A stretch of 51,510 bases of DNA, taken from assembly GCF_020075705.1 (NCBI RefSeq), contig NZ_JAIQUM010000040.1, positions 1 to 51,510 on the forward strand. Direction: 5' to 3'. Position numbers and translations under genes: made by a program. Under the pieces are notes generated by a model that saw nothing but the letters and a program-made list of their open reading frames with translations, did not search any database and was not told the origin of the DNA. This stretch comes from Metabacillus rhizolycopersici (GTDB taxonomy: Bacteria > Bacillota > Bacilli > Bacillales > Bacillaceae). This document shows, in pieces, positions 34,183-42,473 of this stretch. How positions within the stretch are numbered: position 1 is the stretch's first letter; each line of letters begins with the position of its first letter.

Positions 34183-36048
34183 TTAATATTTTCTAGCTGT
34201 AGCTCTTCTTTTTTCAATCTCAACATAGGCTTTTTGAACTTTTTCGCTAGGGGATACTTCAGCTACACCTAGGCGCCACCATGACTCATATCCTGTTGTA
34301 CATGTACCAGGAAGTACTTTAATATCAATTAATGTTGAAACTGTTTCCTTCTTAGCTTGTTCTAATGCCGCTCTCAATTCTTCTACTGTATGAACGGTAT
34401 AACCTTTCGCCCCAAGACTTCGTGCGTTTGCAGCAAAATCGATAGGCATATAATCTCCTGTTAAACGGTTATCTGCTTCTGAGCGATATCGGAATTCATT
34501 TCCAAACCCGTCACTACCTTGTCCTCTTTGCAAATTGTGGATACATTGGAAGCCATGATTATCAAATAAAAGGATATTAATTTTTTTATTTTCTTGCAGA
34601 CTAGTAACTAACTCTGAATGAAGCATTAAATAACTACCATCACCGACAATGGTATATACTTCTTGGTTTTCTTCAGCCATCTTAATACCTAAAGCACCTG
34701 CTACTTCATAACCCATACACGAGAATCCATATTCCATATGATATGTCTTAGGGTGAGAGCTTCTCCATAATCGATGCAAGTCACCTGGTAAGCTTCCAGC
34801 TGCAGCGATAATAATATCTTTTTCATCAATCGTTTTATTGATTTCGCCTAACACTTGAGTTTGAGAAAGTCCTTCTTCTCTTTGATCTGCAAAATGTTTA
34901 TCAACTTCTGCATCCCAATTCTCTTTCAATGTTTGAAGTTGCCCTTCTTCATAAGATGTTTGATAGCCTTGTTTTTTCAATTCCTCTGTTAAAATTTCAA
35001 GACCTACTTTTGCATCTGAAACAAATGATTGCGCATCCAGTTTCAGTGCATCAAAAGAACTAACATTAATACCTAAAAATTCTACATCTGGATTTTGGAA
35101 TGCTGTTTTTGATGATGTGGAGAAATCAGTTAATCTAGTACCTACTCCAATGACTAAATCAGCCTCTTTTGCTAAGATGTTTGATGCTAATGATCCGGTC
35201 GATCCAATACTGCCCATGTTTAAAGTATGATCCCAAGCAAGAGCACTTTTTCCTGCCTGTGTTTCACCAACAGGAATTTGGAAGGTTTCGGCAAACGCTT
35301 TCAATCCCTCTGTTGCTAATGCATAATGAACGCCACCACCTGCGATAATAACTGGTTTTTTCTTTCTAGAAATCAACTCTACAGCACGTTCAATCGCTGA
35401 TGGTGCAGGATTTCTCCTCTCAATATGATGAATTCTCTTTTTAAAGAATTCAACCGGATAATCATAAGCTTCACTTTGAACATCTTGAGGTAAAGCTAGT
35501 GTAACTGCACCAGTATCCACTGGATCTGTTAATACACGCATTGCATTTAGTGCTGCAGTCATTAGCTGTTCAGGTCTTTGGATACGGTCCCAATATTTAC
35601 TTACAGGCTTAAATGCGTCACTTGCAGCCATCGTGTAATCAGCAGGATCTTCAATTTGTTGTAAAACTGGATCTGGTTGACGAGTTGCAAAGTTATCCCC
35701 TGGTAATAACAATACTGGAATACGATTCACTGTTGCAGTTCCAGCAGCAGCAACCATATTTAATGCTCCTGGTCCTATCGATGTCGTACAAGCGAAAATT
35801 TCAAGGCGATTTTTTTGTTTTGCATATGCGGTAGCAGAATGAACCATCCCTTGTTCGTTTTTCCCTTGAATATAGGTAAGACCTTCACTTTGTGTTTCTA
35901 AAGCTTCTCCCATTCCTGTCACATTGCCATGACCAAATATTCCAAATATACCTTTAACAAATTTTCTTTCCTCTCCATCCAGTTCAATGTACTGTTTATC
36001 TAAAAACTTCAATAGCGCTTGCGCCATTGTTAAACGAATCGTTTCCAT
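34183..36048 (-). CDS. iolD: 3D-(3,5/4)-trihydroxycyclohexane-1,2-dione hydrolase IolD
   Basis: A 621-residue TPP-dependent enzyme that opens the inositol-derived ring to 5-deoxy-D-glucuronate. It has the three-domain acetolactate-synthase-like fold: an N-terminal domain with [15 protein letters not shown] and the TPP-activating glutamate region, a central domain, and the C-terminal TPP motif [20 protein letters not shown] ending at [11 protein letters not shown]. Length agrees with the family (about 640). Start ATG with GGAGGGAAAG upstream. Between the iolX-like gene at 36086 and iolB. Confidence 0.95.
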   Translation of the reverse strand: METIRLTMAQALLKFLDKQYIELDGEERKFVKGIFGIFGHGNVTGMGEALETQSEGLTYIQGKNEQGMVHSATAYAKQKNRLEIFACTTSIGPGALNMVAAAGTATVNRIPVLLLPGDNFATRQPDPVLQQIEDPADYTMAASDAFKPVSKYWDRIQRPEQLMTAALNAMRVLTDPVDTGAVTLALPQDVQSEAYDYPVEFFKKRIHHIERRNPAPSAIERAVELISRKKKPVIIAGGGVHYALATEGLKAFAETFQIPVGETQAGKSALAWDHTLNMGSIGSTGSLASNILAKEADLVIGVGTRLTDFSTSSKTAFQNPDVEFLGINVSSFDALKLDAQSFVSDAKVGLEILTEELKKQGYQTSYEEGQLQTLKENWDAEVDKHFADQREEGLSQTQVLGEINKTIDEKDIIIAAAGSLPGDLHRLWRSSHPKTYHMEYGFSCMGYEVAGALGIKMAEENQEVYTIVGDGSYLMLHSELVTSLQENKKINILLFDNHGFQCIHNLQRGQGSDGFGNEFRYRSEADNRLTGDYMPIDFAANARSLGAKGYTVHTVEELRAALEQAKKETVSTLIDIKVLPGTCTTGYESWWRLGVAEVSPSEKVQKAYVEIEKRRATARKY

Positions 36049-36085
36049 TTACTTTCCCTCCTATTACCTTCATGATGTGGTTTAA

Positions 36086-37090
36086 CTAATTTAACACTAC
36101 AGTTTCTTTTGTTTTAAAAGATTTTGTAGCTGCTTCAGCAATTTCCAATGCAATCTTTCCATCAATCTCTGAAACTTGTGGTCTTTCATTTTTTTGTAAA
36201 CACTCTATAAAGTGAGAAAGTTCATTTAAAAAAGATTCTTTGAACTTAATAGGGAAATTCGGAACATTATCGTAAGCGCTTCCCTTAGAGGTAAGGATTT
36301 TTATATCATGATGTTGAAGAGAACCAATTTGAATCGTTCCTTCCGTTCCAATCACTTCCCCTCTAATGTCATAACCAAATGATGAATTCCTACTACCTTC
36401 AATATCGCATGATGCACCATTTTTAAATGTCATAAAAGTCATTGATTGATCTACATCTTGATATTTGTTCATAAACGGGTGGATAAGCACATCCCCAAAC
36501 GCTTTAACAGATTTCACTTCGTCTCCCATCAAGAAACGAGCAATATCATATTCATGGATACATAAGTCTAAGAAAATTCCACCGCTTGTTTTAATATAAT
36601 CTTCCGGTGGTGAACCTGGGTCTCTACTGAGTCCTTTGAAATAAATAGGTTGCCCTATATCACCATTCTCAATTCGTCTTTTTGCTTCTGCGTATGCTGG
36701 ATCAAATCTTCTCATAAATCCAACTTGACAAAATACGTTATTCTTATTGATTTCTTGAATAACCATTTCTGCTTCCTCTAATGTTTCTGTTAAAGGTTTA
36801 TCTACGAATATATGTTTTTTACTTCTTGCTGCTTGAATAATTAACTCAGCATGCGTTTTTGTAGGTGTAACAATAACCACAGCGTCAATTGAAGGATCCT
36901 CAAATATTTCTTGGGGATTATTCGTCCACTTTTTTACACCTAATTCACGAGCTACCTTTTCAGCACTCTCTTTTCTTGAAGACGCGATTGTAACTAATTC
37001 AGCACCTTTGATGCGTGTTGCCAAGTTCTCTGCATGCCAATAACCTAATCTACCAACGCCAATAACTGCACATCTAATTTTTTCCTTCAT
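36086..37090 (-). CDS. iolX: scyllo-Inositol 2-dehydrogenase-like, IolX type, second copy
   Basis: A 334-residue paralogue of the gene at 32185, with the same IolX-type landmarks (IGVGRLGYWHAENLA, CQVGFMRRFDPAYAEAKRRI, SGGIFLDLCIHEYDIARF). Two deviations: the usual EKP catalytic motif reads VDKPLTETLEEA, with Asp for Glu beside the catalytic lysine, and HDYD reads HEYD. It may prefer another inositol isomer. First gene of the iolX-iolD-iolB-iolX unit, with operators at 37117 and 37318. An AAGCGCTT palindrome also lies inside the gene at 36274-36281. Confidence 0.82.
   Translation of the reverse strand: MKEKIRCAVIGVGRLGYWHAENLATRIKGAELVTIASSRKESAEKVARELGVKKWTNNPQEIFEDPSIDAVVIVTPTKTHAELIIQAARSKKHIFVDKPLTETLEEAEMVIQEINKNNVFCQVGFMRRFDPAYAEAKRRIENGDIGQPIYFKGLSRDPGSPPEDYIKTSGGIFLDLCIHEYDIARFLMGDEVKSVKAFGDVLIHPFMNKYQDVDQSMTFMTFKNGASCDIEGSRNSSFGYDIRGEVIGTEGTIQIGSLQHHDIKILTSKGSAYDNVPNFPIKFKESFLNELSHFIECLQKNERPQVSEIDGKIALEIAEAATKSFKTKETVVLN
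36271..36284. promoter_or_regulatory. Operator-like palindrome inside the iolX-like gene
   Basis: CGTAAGCGCTTCCC carries the full eight-base core of the island operators, within coding DNA about 810 bases after the start. It could be an internal repressor or CcpA site, as found in Bacillus catabolic operons, or chance. Confidence 0.35.
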
Positions 37091-37116
37091 TCCATCACCT
37101 ACACTTCACAAAATAG

Positions 37117-37130
37117 GGTAACCGCTTTCC
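37117..37130. promoter_or_regulatory. LacI-type operator upstream of the iolX-iolD-iolB operon (proximal)
   Basis: GGTAACCGCTTTCC, a variant with one changed core base, 27 bases upstream of the operon start. Confidence 0.55.
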
Positions 37131-37317
37131 TAATAAGGGATATAAAAAGCGAAAAATAAAAATAAGCAATCGACGCAACTTAATTTTTTCCGCTTTTCTC
37201 AATAAAAACCATCTAAATCTCTTCTAAGGTTAACTTAAAAAATAATGAACATTTACCTTAAGACTATTAAATTGTAAAAAAATGAAAATTTAGGTTTCTA
37301 GTTTCTCTAACAATTAA

Positions 37318-37331
37318 TTAAGCGCTTAACC
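37318..37331. promoter_or_regulatory. LacI-type operator upstream of the iolX-iolD-iolB operon (distal)
   Basis: TTAAGCGCTTAACC with core AAGCGCTT at 37320-37327, about 230 bases upstream of the operon. The pair with 37117 repeats the two-operator layout seen between iolG and iolE. The rest of 37091-37687 is AT-rich and shows no gene. Confidence 0.65.
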
Positions 37332-37687
37332 ATTGTTGAGTAATAGTTTTTCTTCAAATTCATTTTTCCTAATTCAGATTATAATACATAAAAAAACATA
37401 ATTCAACTAATAAAATGATTTTTTTGAATTTTAAAAATTTTTCTGTTGTTTTATGTATATTCAAAATTTTTCATCATAATAAGTATGTGCTAACTTTTGG
37501 AATAGTACTATTTTATTATTTAGGAACAAACGCCTTCTGTGTCTAACAGGCTTGTGTTCATTGATTTTGCTTACAAACCCCCTTCTTCTTCTACAAAAAT
37601 TCCCAATTTTTAAAAGCTATTTTCTGCAAATAAACAACACAAAATAAATATGTTCATTTACTAAACGAACGGAGTTGACATTTTACT

Positions 37688-38536
37688 GTGAAAAAAATTG
37701 TTTATCTTTTCATCCTATTACTTCTACTTAGTCTATGCGGCCAACATACATATGCAACTGAAGTTGAAGAAGATTCCTGTCAAATAAGCTTCCAGATCGA
37801 AATCCAAGATTGGAATGCAGTCCGTCAGTTCCTTCCAAAATACTCAAAGTTCACTGTTATTGATGTGGAAAGTGGCAAGAGTTTTGACGTACAAAGAAGA
37901 GCAGGCAGTGGCCATGCAGATGTTCAGCCATTAACAAAAAAGGACACAAAGATTATGAAAAAAATATATGGAGGGAGATGGAGTTGGAAACGCAGAGCGG
38001 TGCTAATATTAGCCCAAGATAGCTTAATTCCCGCTTCAATGCATGGAATGCCACATGGCGCAGGTGCTCTTCAGAATGGTTTCCCGGGTCATTTCTGCAT
38101 TCATTTTTCGGGAAGCACGACACACCGAACCGGAAAATCGGACATTTCCCATCATTTAATGATTCTTAAGGCTTCTGGGAAAATTGATGAATATCTAAAT
38201 AACCTTCCACCATCTGAGTTACTAAATGTTTTTTTAGCAATCATAAAAAATGGTGATAAAGGCTTAGCTAAAAAGATTGCCATAAGCAATCAAAAAGATA
38301 TCAATCATGAACTAAATAAAATTGAAAAAATTGTAGCAATCCGATGGTCTTTACCCAACCAGAAGAAAACAGATCCATATTCATTAGCAGCTAACGTCCC
38401 GGTCGATGTCAATCTCTTTATGAATAATATTGGAGCGATAAATACGAAACTAACTTTTACTTTAGTGAGAACCTCACCACTTTCTCCTTGGAAAGTAAAT
38501 ATTGATCCTTTACTATCAACCATAAACAAACCTTAA
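37688..38536 (+). CDS. Secreted protein with an L,D-transpeptidase-like His/Cys motif
   Basis: A 282-residue exported protein. Residues 1-23 form a signal peptide (KKIVYLFILLLLLSLCG, cleavage probably after HTYA). The domain at about 48-160 has VIDVESGKSFDVQRRAGSGH, SMHGMPHGAGA and GHFCIHFSGSTTH. The His-Gly...His-x-Cys order recalls the HG...SHGC active site of YkuD-type L,D-transpeptidases, with Phe in place of Gly; I infer a cell-wall role. The C-terminal 110 residues look like a separate beta-rich domain. Start is GTG with GGAG upstream. A VanW gene follows 37 bases downstream. Confidence 0.65.
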   Translation: MKKIVYLFILLLLLSLCGQHTYATEVEEDSCQISFQIEIQDWNAVRQFLPKYSKFTVIDVESGKSFDVQRRAGSGHADVQPLTKKDTKIMKKIYGGRWSWKRRAVLILAQDSLIPASMHGMPHGAGALQNGFPGHFCIHFSGSTTHRTGKSDISHHLMILKASGKIDEYLNNLPPSELLNVFLAIIKNGDKGLAKKIAISNQKDINHELNKIEKIVAIRWSLPNQKKTDPYSLAANVPVDVNLFMNNIGAINTKLTFTLVRTSPLSPWKVNIDPLLSTINKP

Positions 38537-38573
38537 AATTCGCAGAGGAACTTTTCTGGAGGTGAAGTGTTTT

Positions 38574-39500
38574 ATGAAACTTATCGTAACGTTTCTATTG
38601 CTGACCATGTTACCCAACTCTTTTCAGGATGAGATTTCATTAACTTTTGAAGGTAAAGAAATAAATTCTTTACAACGCTCAGGGTTTGGATTGTCTCCAT
38701 TTGAAGAAACGATGATTGATGAAGGTAAATACCAACAACTTTTAAATACAATTGAGCAAAAGGTCTTTGAAAAACCAGTTGATGCATCCATTGACAACTA
38801 TGGAAGATTAATTAGTGAAAAGAATGGACATAGACTTAATCGAAAGAAATTCAAAGAGGAGTTTTATACAAATTTTTTCTCAGAGGGCACTGCTTCCATA
38901 GAAATACCCATCGAAACCATTTATCCAAAAGTAGACAGTGAACTTTTAGCAAGCATTAGAACGAAACGAATTAGCCAATATGTTACCTACTTTAATAGTG
39001 GAAATAAACAACGCTCACATAATATTGATTTAGCCTCAGAAGCAATCAATAACTATGTTGTGTTTCCAAATGAAACATTTTCATTCAATGCTGTTGTCGG
39101 TAAACGTACAGCCGAAAAAGGCTATTTACCTGCGCCAGTGATTGTAAAGGGAGAGCTTTCTGAAGGTGTGGGAGGTGGTATTTGCCAAGTATCCTCTACA
39201 CTTTTTAATGCAGTTGATCGCGCAGGTGTAAAAATAATTGAACGCTATTCACATAGCAGAAAAGTCCCTTATGTACCACCAAATCGAGATGCTACTGTCA
39301 GCTGGTACGGTCCAGATTTCACTTTTAAAAATCGTCACAACCAGCCACTTCTTATCCGTTCTAAAGTAATCGGTGGCCAATTAATCATTGTTATCTATTC
39401 TTCAGACACACTCAATATTGAAAAACGGGAGGTACCAAGTGCACCTGGGAAATTGCCGAAAGAAGTTAATAAGAATGATAAGAATGGAAACCAGCAATAG
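38574..39500 (+). CDS. VanW family protein
   Basis: An exported or membrane-anchored protein with an N-terminal hydrophobic segment (KLIVTFLLLTMLPNSF). The VanW domain spans roughly residues 125-285: NSGNKQRSHNIDLASEAIN, FPNETFSFNAVVGKRT, LSEGVGGGICQVSSTLFNA (the family's signature with conserved Cys) and ERYSHSRKVPYVP. VanW proteins occur with glycopeptide resistance and sporulation or cell-wall genes; their chemistry is unsettled. I choose ATG 38574 (GGAGGTG upstream); the frame opens at GTG 38562, which overlaps that ribosome binding site. Likely one operon with the secreted protein upstream. Confidence 0.87.
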   Translation: MKLIVTFLLLTMLPNSFQDEISLTFEGKEINSLQRSGFGLSPFEETMIDEGKYQQLLNTIEQKVFEKPVDASIDNYGRLISEKNGHRLNRKKFKEEFYTNFFSEGTASIEIPIETIYPKVDSELLASIRTKRISQYVTYFNSGNKQRSHNIDLASEAINNYVVFPNETFSFNAVVGKRTAEKGYLPAPVIVKGELSEGVGGGICQVSSTLFNAVDRAGVKIIERYSHSRKVPYVPPNRDATVSWYGPDFTFKNRHNQPLLIRSKVIGGQLIIVIYSSDTLNIEKREVPSAPGKLPKEVNKNDKNGNQQ

Positions 39501-39524
39501 CTCTGACACAATAATGCCAGAGCT
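39499..39524 (+). terminator. Terminator after vanW
   Basis: AGCTCTG/CAGAGCT stem with an 12-base loop right at the stop codon, followed by ATTTATTTAT; a moderate terminator. Confidence 0.6.
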
Positions 39525-39585
39525 CATTTATTTATCTTTCTAAAAAAAACTTAAAACCATTTTCAATCACTTATAAATTCAAATA

Positions 39586-39611
39586 AAAAATCCGGTTCCA
39601 AAGAACCGGAT
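39586..39611 (-). terminator. Terminator for the minus-strand AlaX gene
   Basis: ATCCGGTTC/GAACCGGAT, a perfect 9-bp stem with a CAAA loop; on the minus strand it is followed by TTTTTATTT. Confidence 0.8.
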
Positions 39612-39624
39612 TAATCATTAAAAG

Positions 39625-39880
39625 TAAAGTGCCGCGATTGCCGCATCAAGGATTATAGAGTTTTAAAACCACCACTCCTAAAAGTGGGTGTTCGCAGAAG
39701 ATTTCGTATCGTCCTCTTCTCAATGGAGGCTTGATATTCCAGCTTCAATGTTAAACTCCCTATTTCAGCTTAAAGGTTAAAACTTTATAAAAAATGCGTA
39801 CAGCGCAGCTTGTATAGTTATAATACTAAATTTCCTAATTGAACGCAATAGGAATTTTCTCCAGATTGCCAAAAACGGAT
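39625..39880. other. Structured intergenic DNA of unknown nature
   Basis: Between vanW and alaX lie several hairpin-forming pieces: CCGCGATTGCCGC near 39632, CCACCACTCCTAAAAGTGGG near 39668, GAAGATTTCGTATCGTCCTCTTC near 39699, and later CCTAATTG/CAATAGG. No ORF with a ribosome binding site. It could be an insertion-element end or an untranslated RNA; I do not recognise it. Confidence 0.3.
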
Positions 39881-39913
39881 GGACTATCTATCATCCTTTG
39901 ACAGTATAACTAA

Positions 39914-41116
39914 TTAGAACAAACTGACCTTCATAAGCTCTTCCATCAAATGCTCAGCCTCAATAATTCGTTCTCCACCACCTTGAGCTAACGAATCATT
40001 GCCTCCACCCTTTCCATTTATTACAGGTAATACTTCTTTTAGGACTTGTTTCATATTTATATCTAAATCTTTCCCTCGGGTGCATACAAGCTGAAATTTA
40101 TCTTCATTTTCACTAATAAAAAATACGATAACATCCGAAGCCATACTTGTAATCAATCTAGAAAGCTGCTGCAGTTCTGAAATTGATCTGTTTTCATATA
40201 TGGATTGGACAATTTTCTGATTGTTCTTTAACTGAGCATGATCGATATGTTTGTTCGCTTCATATGTAAGTAACTCGTTCTTTAATTCATCAACCTTTTT
40301 TTCAAGATTTTTTGAATACTGTCTTATTTGATTTGCTGCATCTATCAATTTTTCTTGTGGAGCATTTAAAACTGAAGTTAGACTCTGAATCACTTGATGT
40401 TTTACTTGAAGTTGCTTCATCACCCTAGCTCCACAAACAAAATAGACACGAATATTCCTTTTTTGTTTTTCCCAATGTAAGATTTTGATGGCGCCAACCT
40501 CTGCTGTTGAACTCGGATGAGTCCCTCCACAGCCACTATTATCAAAGTTAGAAATCATAACAAGACGGATATTTTCGGAAACAGACAACTCTTTTCTAAG
40601 AGAATAGTGTGAAAGATCCTCTTCGCTTACCCATTTCGCTTCAATCAATCGATTTTCAAGAATGACTTCATTTACCAATGTCTCGGTTTGATTCACTTCT
40701 TCTTCAGTAAGATTAGGAACCTCAAGGTCAATCGTACAATGATCTTTTCCTAAATGAAAACTTATCGTTTTATAGCCATACACATCCTCAAAAGCAGCTG
40801 ATAAAATATGCTGACCTGAGTGCTGTTGCATATGGTCAAAGCGTCGTTCCCATGAAATTTGTCCAACAATATTTTCATGTTCATCAAGAGAACGCTCAAC
40901 ATAATGCCGGATTTCTCCATCAATTTCCTCTACATCATAAACCTGAACATCATTTAATGTCCCGGTATCATGAGGCTGTCCACCTCCAGTAGGATAAAAT
41001 GCTGTTTTTTCTAATACGACGTACAAACGTCCGTCTTCATTCTGATCTTGTTTTACCAGATTTGTTTTAAAGGACTGTTTATACTGATCATCATAATAAA
41101 TTTTTTCCGTTGTCAT
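39914..41116 (-). CDS. Alanyl-tRNA editing protein, AlaX-L type
   Basis: A free-standing editing protein of about 400 residues that hydrolyses mischarged Ser- or Gly-tRNA(Ala). It has the AlaRS second-additional-domain features: AFYPTGGGQPHDTG near the start, the zinc ligands HSGQH and CGGTH, followed by a coiled-coil and a DHHA1-type C-terminus with GGNDSLAQGGG. Long AlaX proteins with DHHA1 are known in Bacillus. I choose ATG 41116 (family-like MTTEKIYYDD); the open frame extends ten codons further to 41146. Confidence 0.88.
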   Translation of the reverse strand: MTTEKIYYDDQYKQSFKTNLVKQDQNEDGRLYVVLEKTAFYPTGGGQPHDTGTLNDVQVYDVEEIDGEIRHYVERSLDEHENIVGQISWERRFDHMQQHSGQHILSAAFEDVYGYKTISFHLGKDHCTIDLEVPNLTEEEVNQTETLVNEVILENRLIEAKWVSEEDLSHYSLRKELSVSENIRLVMISNFDNSGCGGTHPSSTAEVGAIKILHWEKQKRNIRVYFVCGARVMKQLQVKHQVIQSLTSVLNAPQEKLIDAANQIRQYSKNLEKKVDELKNELLTYEANKHIDHAQLKNNQKIVQSIYENRSISELQQLSRLITSMASDVIVFFISENEDKFQLVCTRGKDLDINMKQVLKEVLPVINGKGGGNDSLAQGGGERIIEAEHLMEELMKVSLF

Positions 41117-41374
41117 CAAATTCCACTCACTTTTTAAAAATTTCACTTTCCTCCACTATAGCATATCGTTACGTTCTTATGGTTCACCCCCTGAAAGTCA
41201 TTTAGTTCTACAAAAAACAACCAAAATAGGCATAGTAATTTTGCGAAAATGAAATAACGAACTTATTTTATTACTTCTCGAACATGGCTGTTATATGAAC
41301 CCATGAGATTCGAGAACCTTATTTCATAATTAGTACTGCTATTGGAAAACTAAGTGCAAAAGGAGGGTTAAACT

Positions 41375-41623
41375 ATGGCAAGAAAAAATCAATTACTTGT
41401 TCCTGAAGCTAGACAAGGTGTGGACCAATTAAAAGCACGGGTCGCGAACACACAAAAACCTGTGGATGCTAAATTTGAAATAGCAAAAGAAGTAGGGATT
41501 CCACTAAAGGAAGGCGATAATGGTCATTTAACCTCTAGACAAGCTGGTAAAATCGGCGGGAATTTAGGTGGGAATATGGTTCGGGAAATGGTAAAAATGG
41601 CTGAGGAGCAATTAAAGAAATAG
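41375..41623 (+). CDS. Alpha/beta-type small acid-soluble spore protein
   Basis: An 82-residue DNA-binding protein that coats spore DNA. Family landmarks: LLVPEARQGVDQLK, the germination-protease-type segment KFEIAKEVGIPL, HLTSRQAGKIGGNLGGNMVR and a C-terminal MVKMAEEQL helix. The GPR cleavage region usually reads (T/S)EFASE or EIA with acidic flanks; here FEIAKE is retained. Start ATG with AAAGGAGGG upstream. Expected to be transcribed by sigma-G in the forespore; the -35/-10 were not resolved. It shows that the organism sporulates. Confidence 0.92.
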   Translation: MARKNQLLVPEARQGVDQLKARVANTQKPVDAKFEIAKEVGIPLKEGDNGHLTSRQAGKIGGNLGGNMVREMVKMAEEQLKK

Positions 41624-41659
41624 TCTTTGTTTCGCCAAGTATACACTTCACCAAAAGCT

Positions 41660-41806
41660 AGACTTAAACCAGTAGGGGGTTCTTTCATCCCCCACTGATT
41701 GTGACCCAGGACGAATCGAAAGCAATATTGGTAGTTATCCCCACCTATTTTCTTTGCTTCTCTTGTATCTTGAGGTAGGTGTTTTACTGCCCGTTAAGAA
41801 CCGGAT
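41660..41806 (-). repeat. tnpB-3'-end / omega-RNA-like element, copy 3
   Basis: Same layout as copy 2: on the minus strand an ACGGGCAGT box near 41793, peptide-like LTGSKTPTSRYKRSKE, a TAA stop at 41735, a CACCTACCTC...AGGTGGGG inner stem and an end hairpin CAGTGGGGG/CCCCCTACTG at about 41670-41698. It sits at the 3' end of the kinase-like gene and supplies that gene's last codons. Confidence 0.5.
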
Positions 41807-42406
41807 AAACAATAATTTTCTTTTATATAACGCGGCAATAAAATTCAACATACACTCTGGCAATCTTTTTGGAAAGAGTGGGTGTAGATAAAATCGATAG
41901 TAAGCATTTTTTAAATCATTCCATTGTGTATCATGCTTTTTTTGTTTATATCTTGCTACGTCGATCATTTTAATCTGATTGTCTGGCGTAACGATAATAT
42001 TACGCAGATGAATATCGGAGGGATTTAATCCCACTTCTCTCACTTCATTTAAAATATTGTCAACTTCATTGATTTGCTTTTCACTAATGAAGATTCCTTT
42101 GTTTAGACACATAAACAGGGTATTCCCCTCTATATAATCCATTGTAAGAAAATTTTCACCAGTTTCATAAATAGTGGGAAAATAATTACTATTTATTAAC
42201 AATTTATAAATATCAGCCTCTTTTTGAGCAATATGAGTAAATTGTGAAGGAAACACTTTTATTACTTTGTTCGTATCTTTTATTCGGAATACACACGCGC
42301 TCCTGCCAGTACCGACTAGCTTTAAATCTTGATGATACTGTTTAACTTGAATTCTACCATTACTCACTGCAAATTCGATACTATTTGCATAGATATTACT
42401 ATTCAT
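41735..42406 (-). CDS. Protein-kinase-like protein under a manganese riboswitch; C-terminus altered by an inserted element
   Basis: A 223-residue protein with a small kinase-like fold: LVGTGRSACVFRIKD (glycine-rich loop near 30-44), VIKVFPSQF (ATP lysine near 50), the catalytic-loop equivalent LNPSDIHLRNIIV near 126 and the metal-binding DVARY near 148 in place of DFG. It resembles RIO/aminoglycoside-kinase-like bacterial kinases. The last 23 codons, from about FLTGSKTPTSR, derive from the repeat at 41660, so the native C-terminus is lost. The ATG has AAGGAG upstream. It follows a yybP-ykoY riboswitch, an unusual target. Confidence 0.72.
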   Translation of the reverse strand: MNSNIYANSIEFAVSNGRIQVKQYHQDLKLVGTGRSACVFRIKDTNKVIKVFPSQFTHIAQKEADIYKLLINSNYFPTIYETGENFLTMDYIEGNTLFMCLNKGIFISEKQINEVDNILNEVREVGLNPSDIHLRNIIVTPDNQIKMIDVARYKQKKHDTQWNDLKNAYYRFYLHPLFPKRLPECMLNFIAALYKRKLLFIRFLTGSKTPTSRYKRSKENRWG

Positions 42407-42473
42407 CGCTTACAGCTCCTTTCTTACGTATTGCTATGTCGTCTTATTCTTGTGCTTGTCTGATCAAGTGAAC

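Noticed and set aside
15853..37331. All AAGCGCTT palindromes as CcpA cre sites only
   Set aside because: They resemble cre sites, but the stronger symmetry and GG..CC arms, their concentration in the island and the local LacI-type gene favour a dedicated operator; dual use remains possible. The site at 29162 is kept as a cre candidate.
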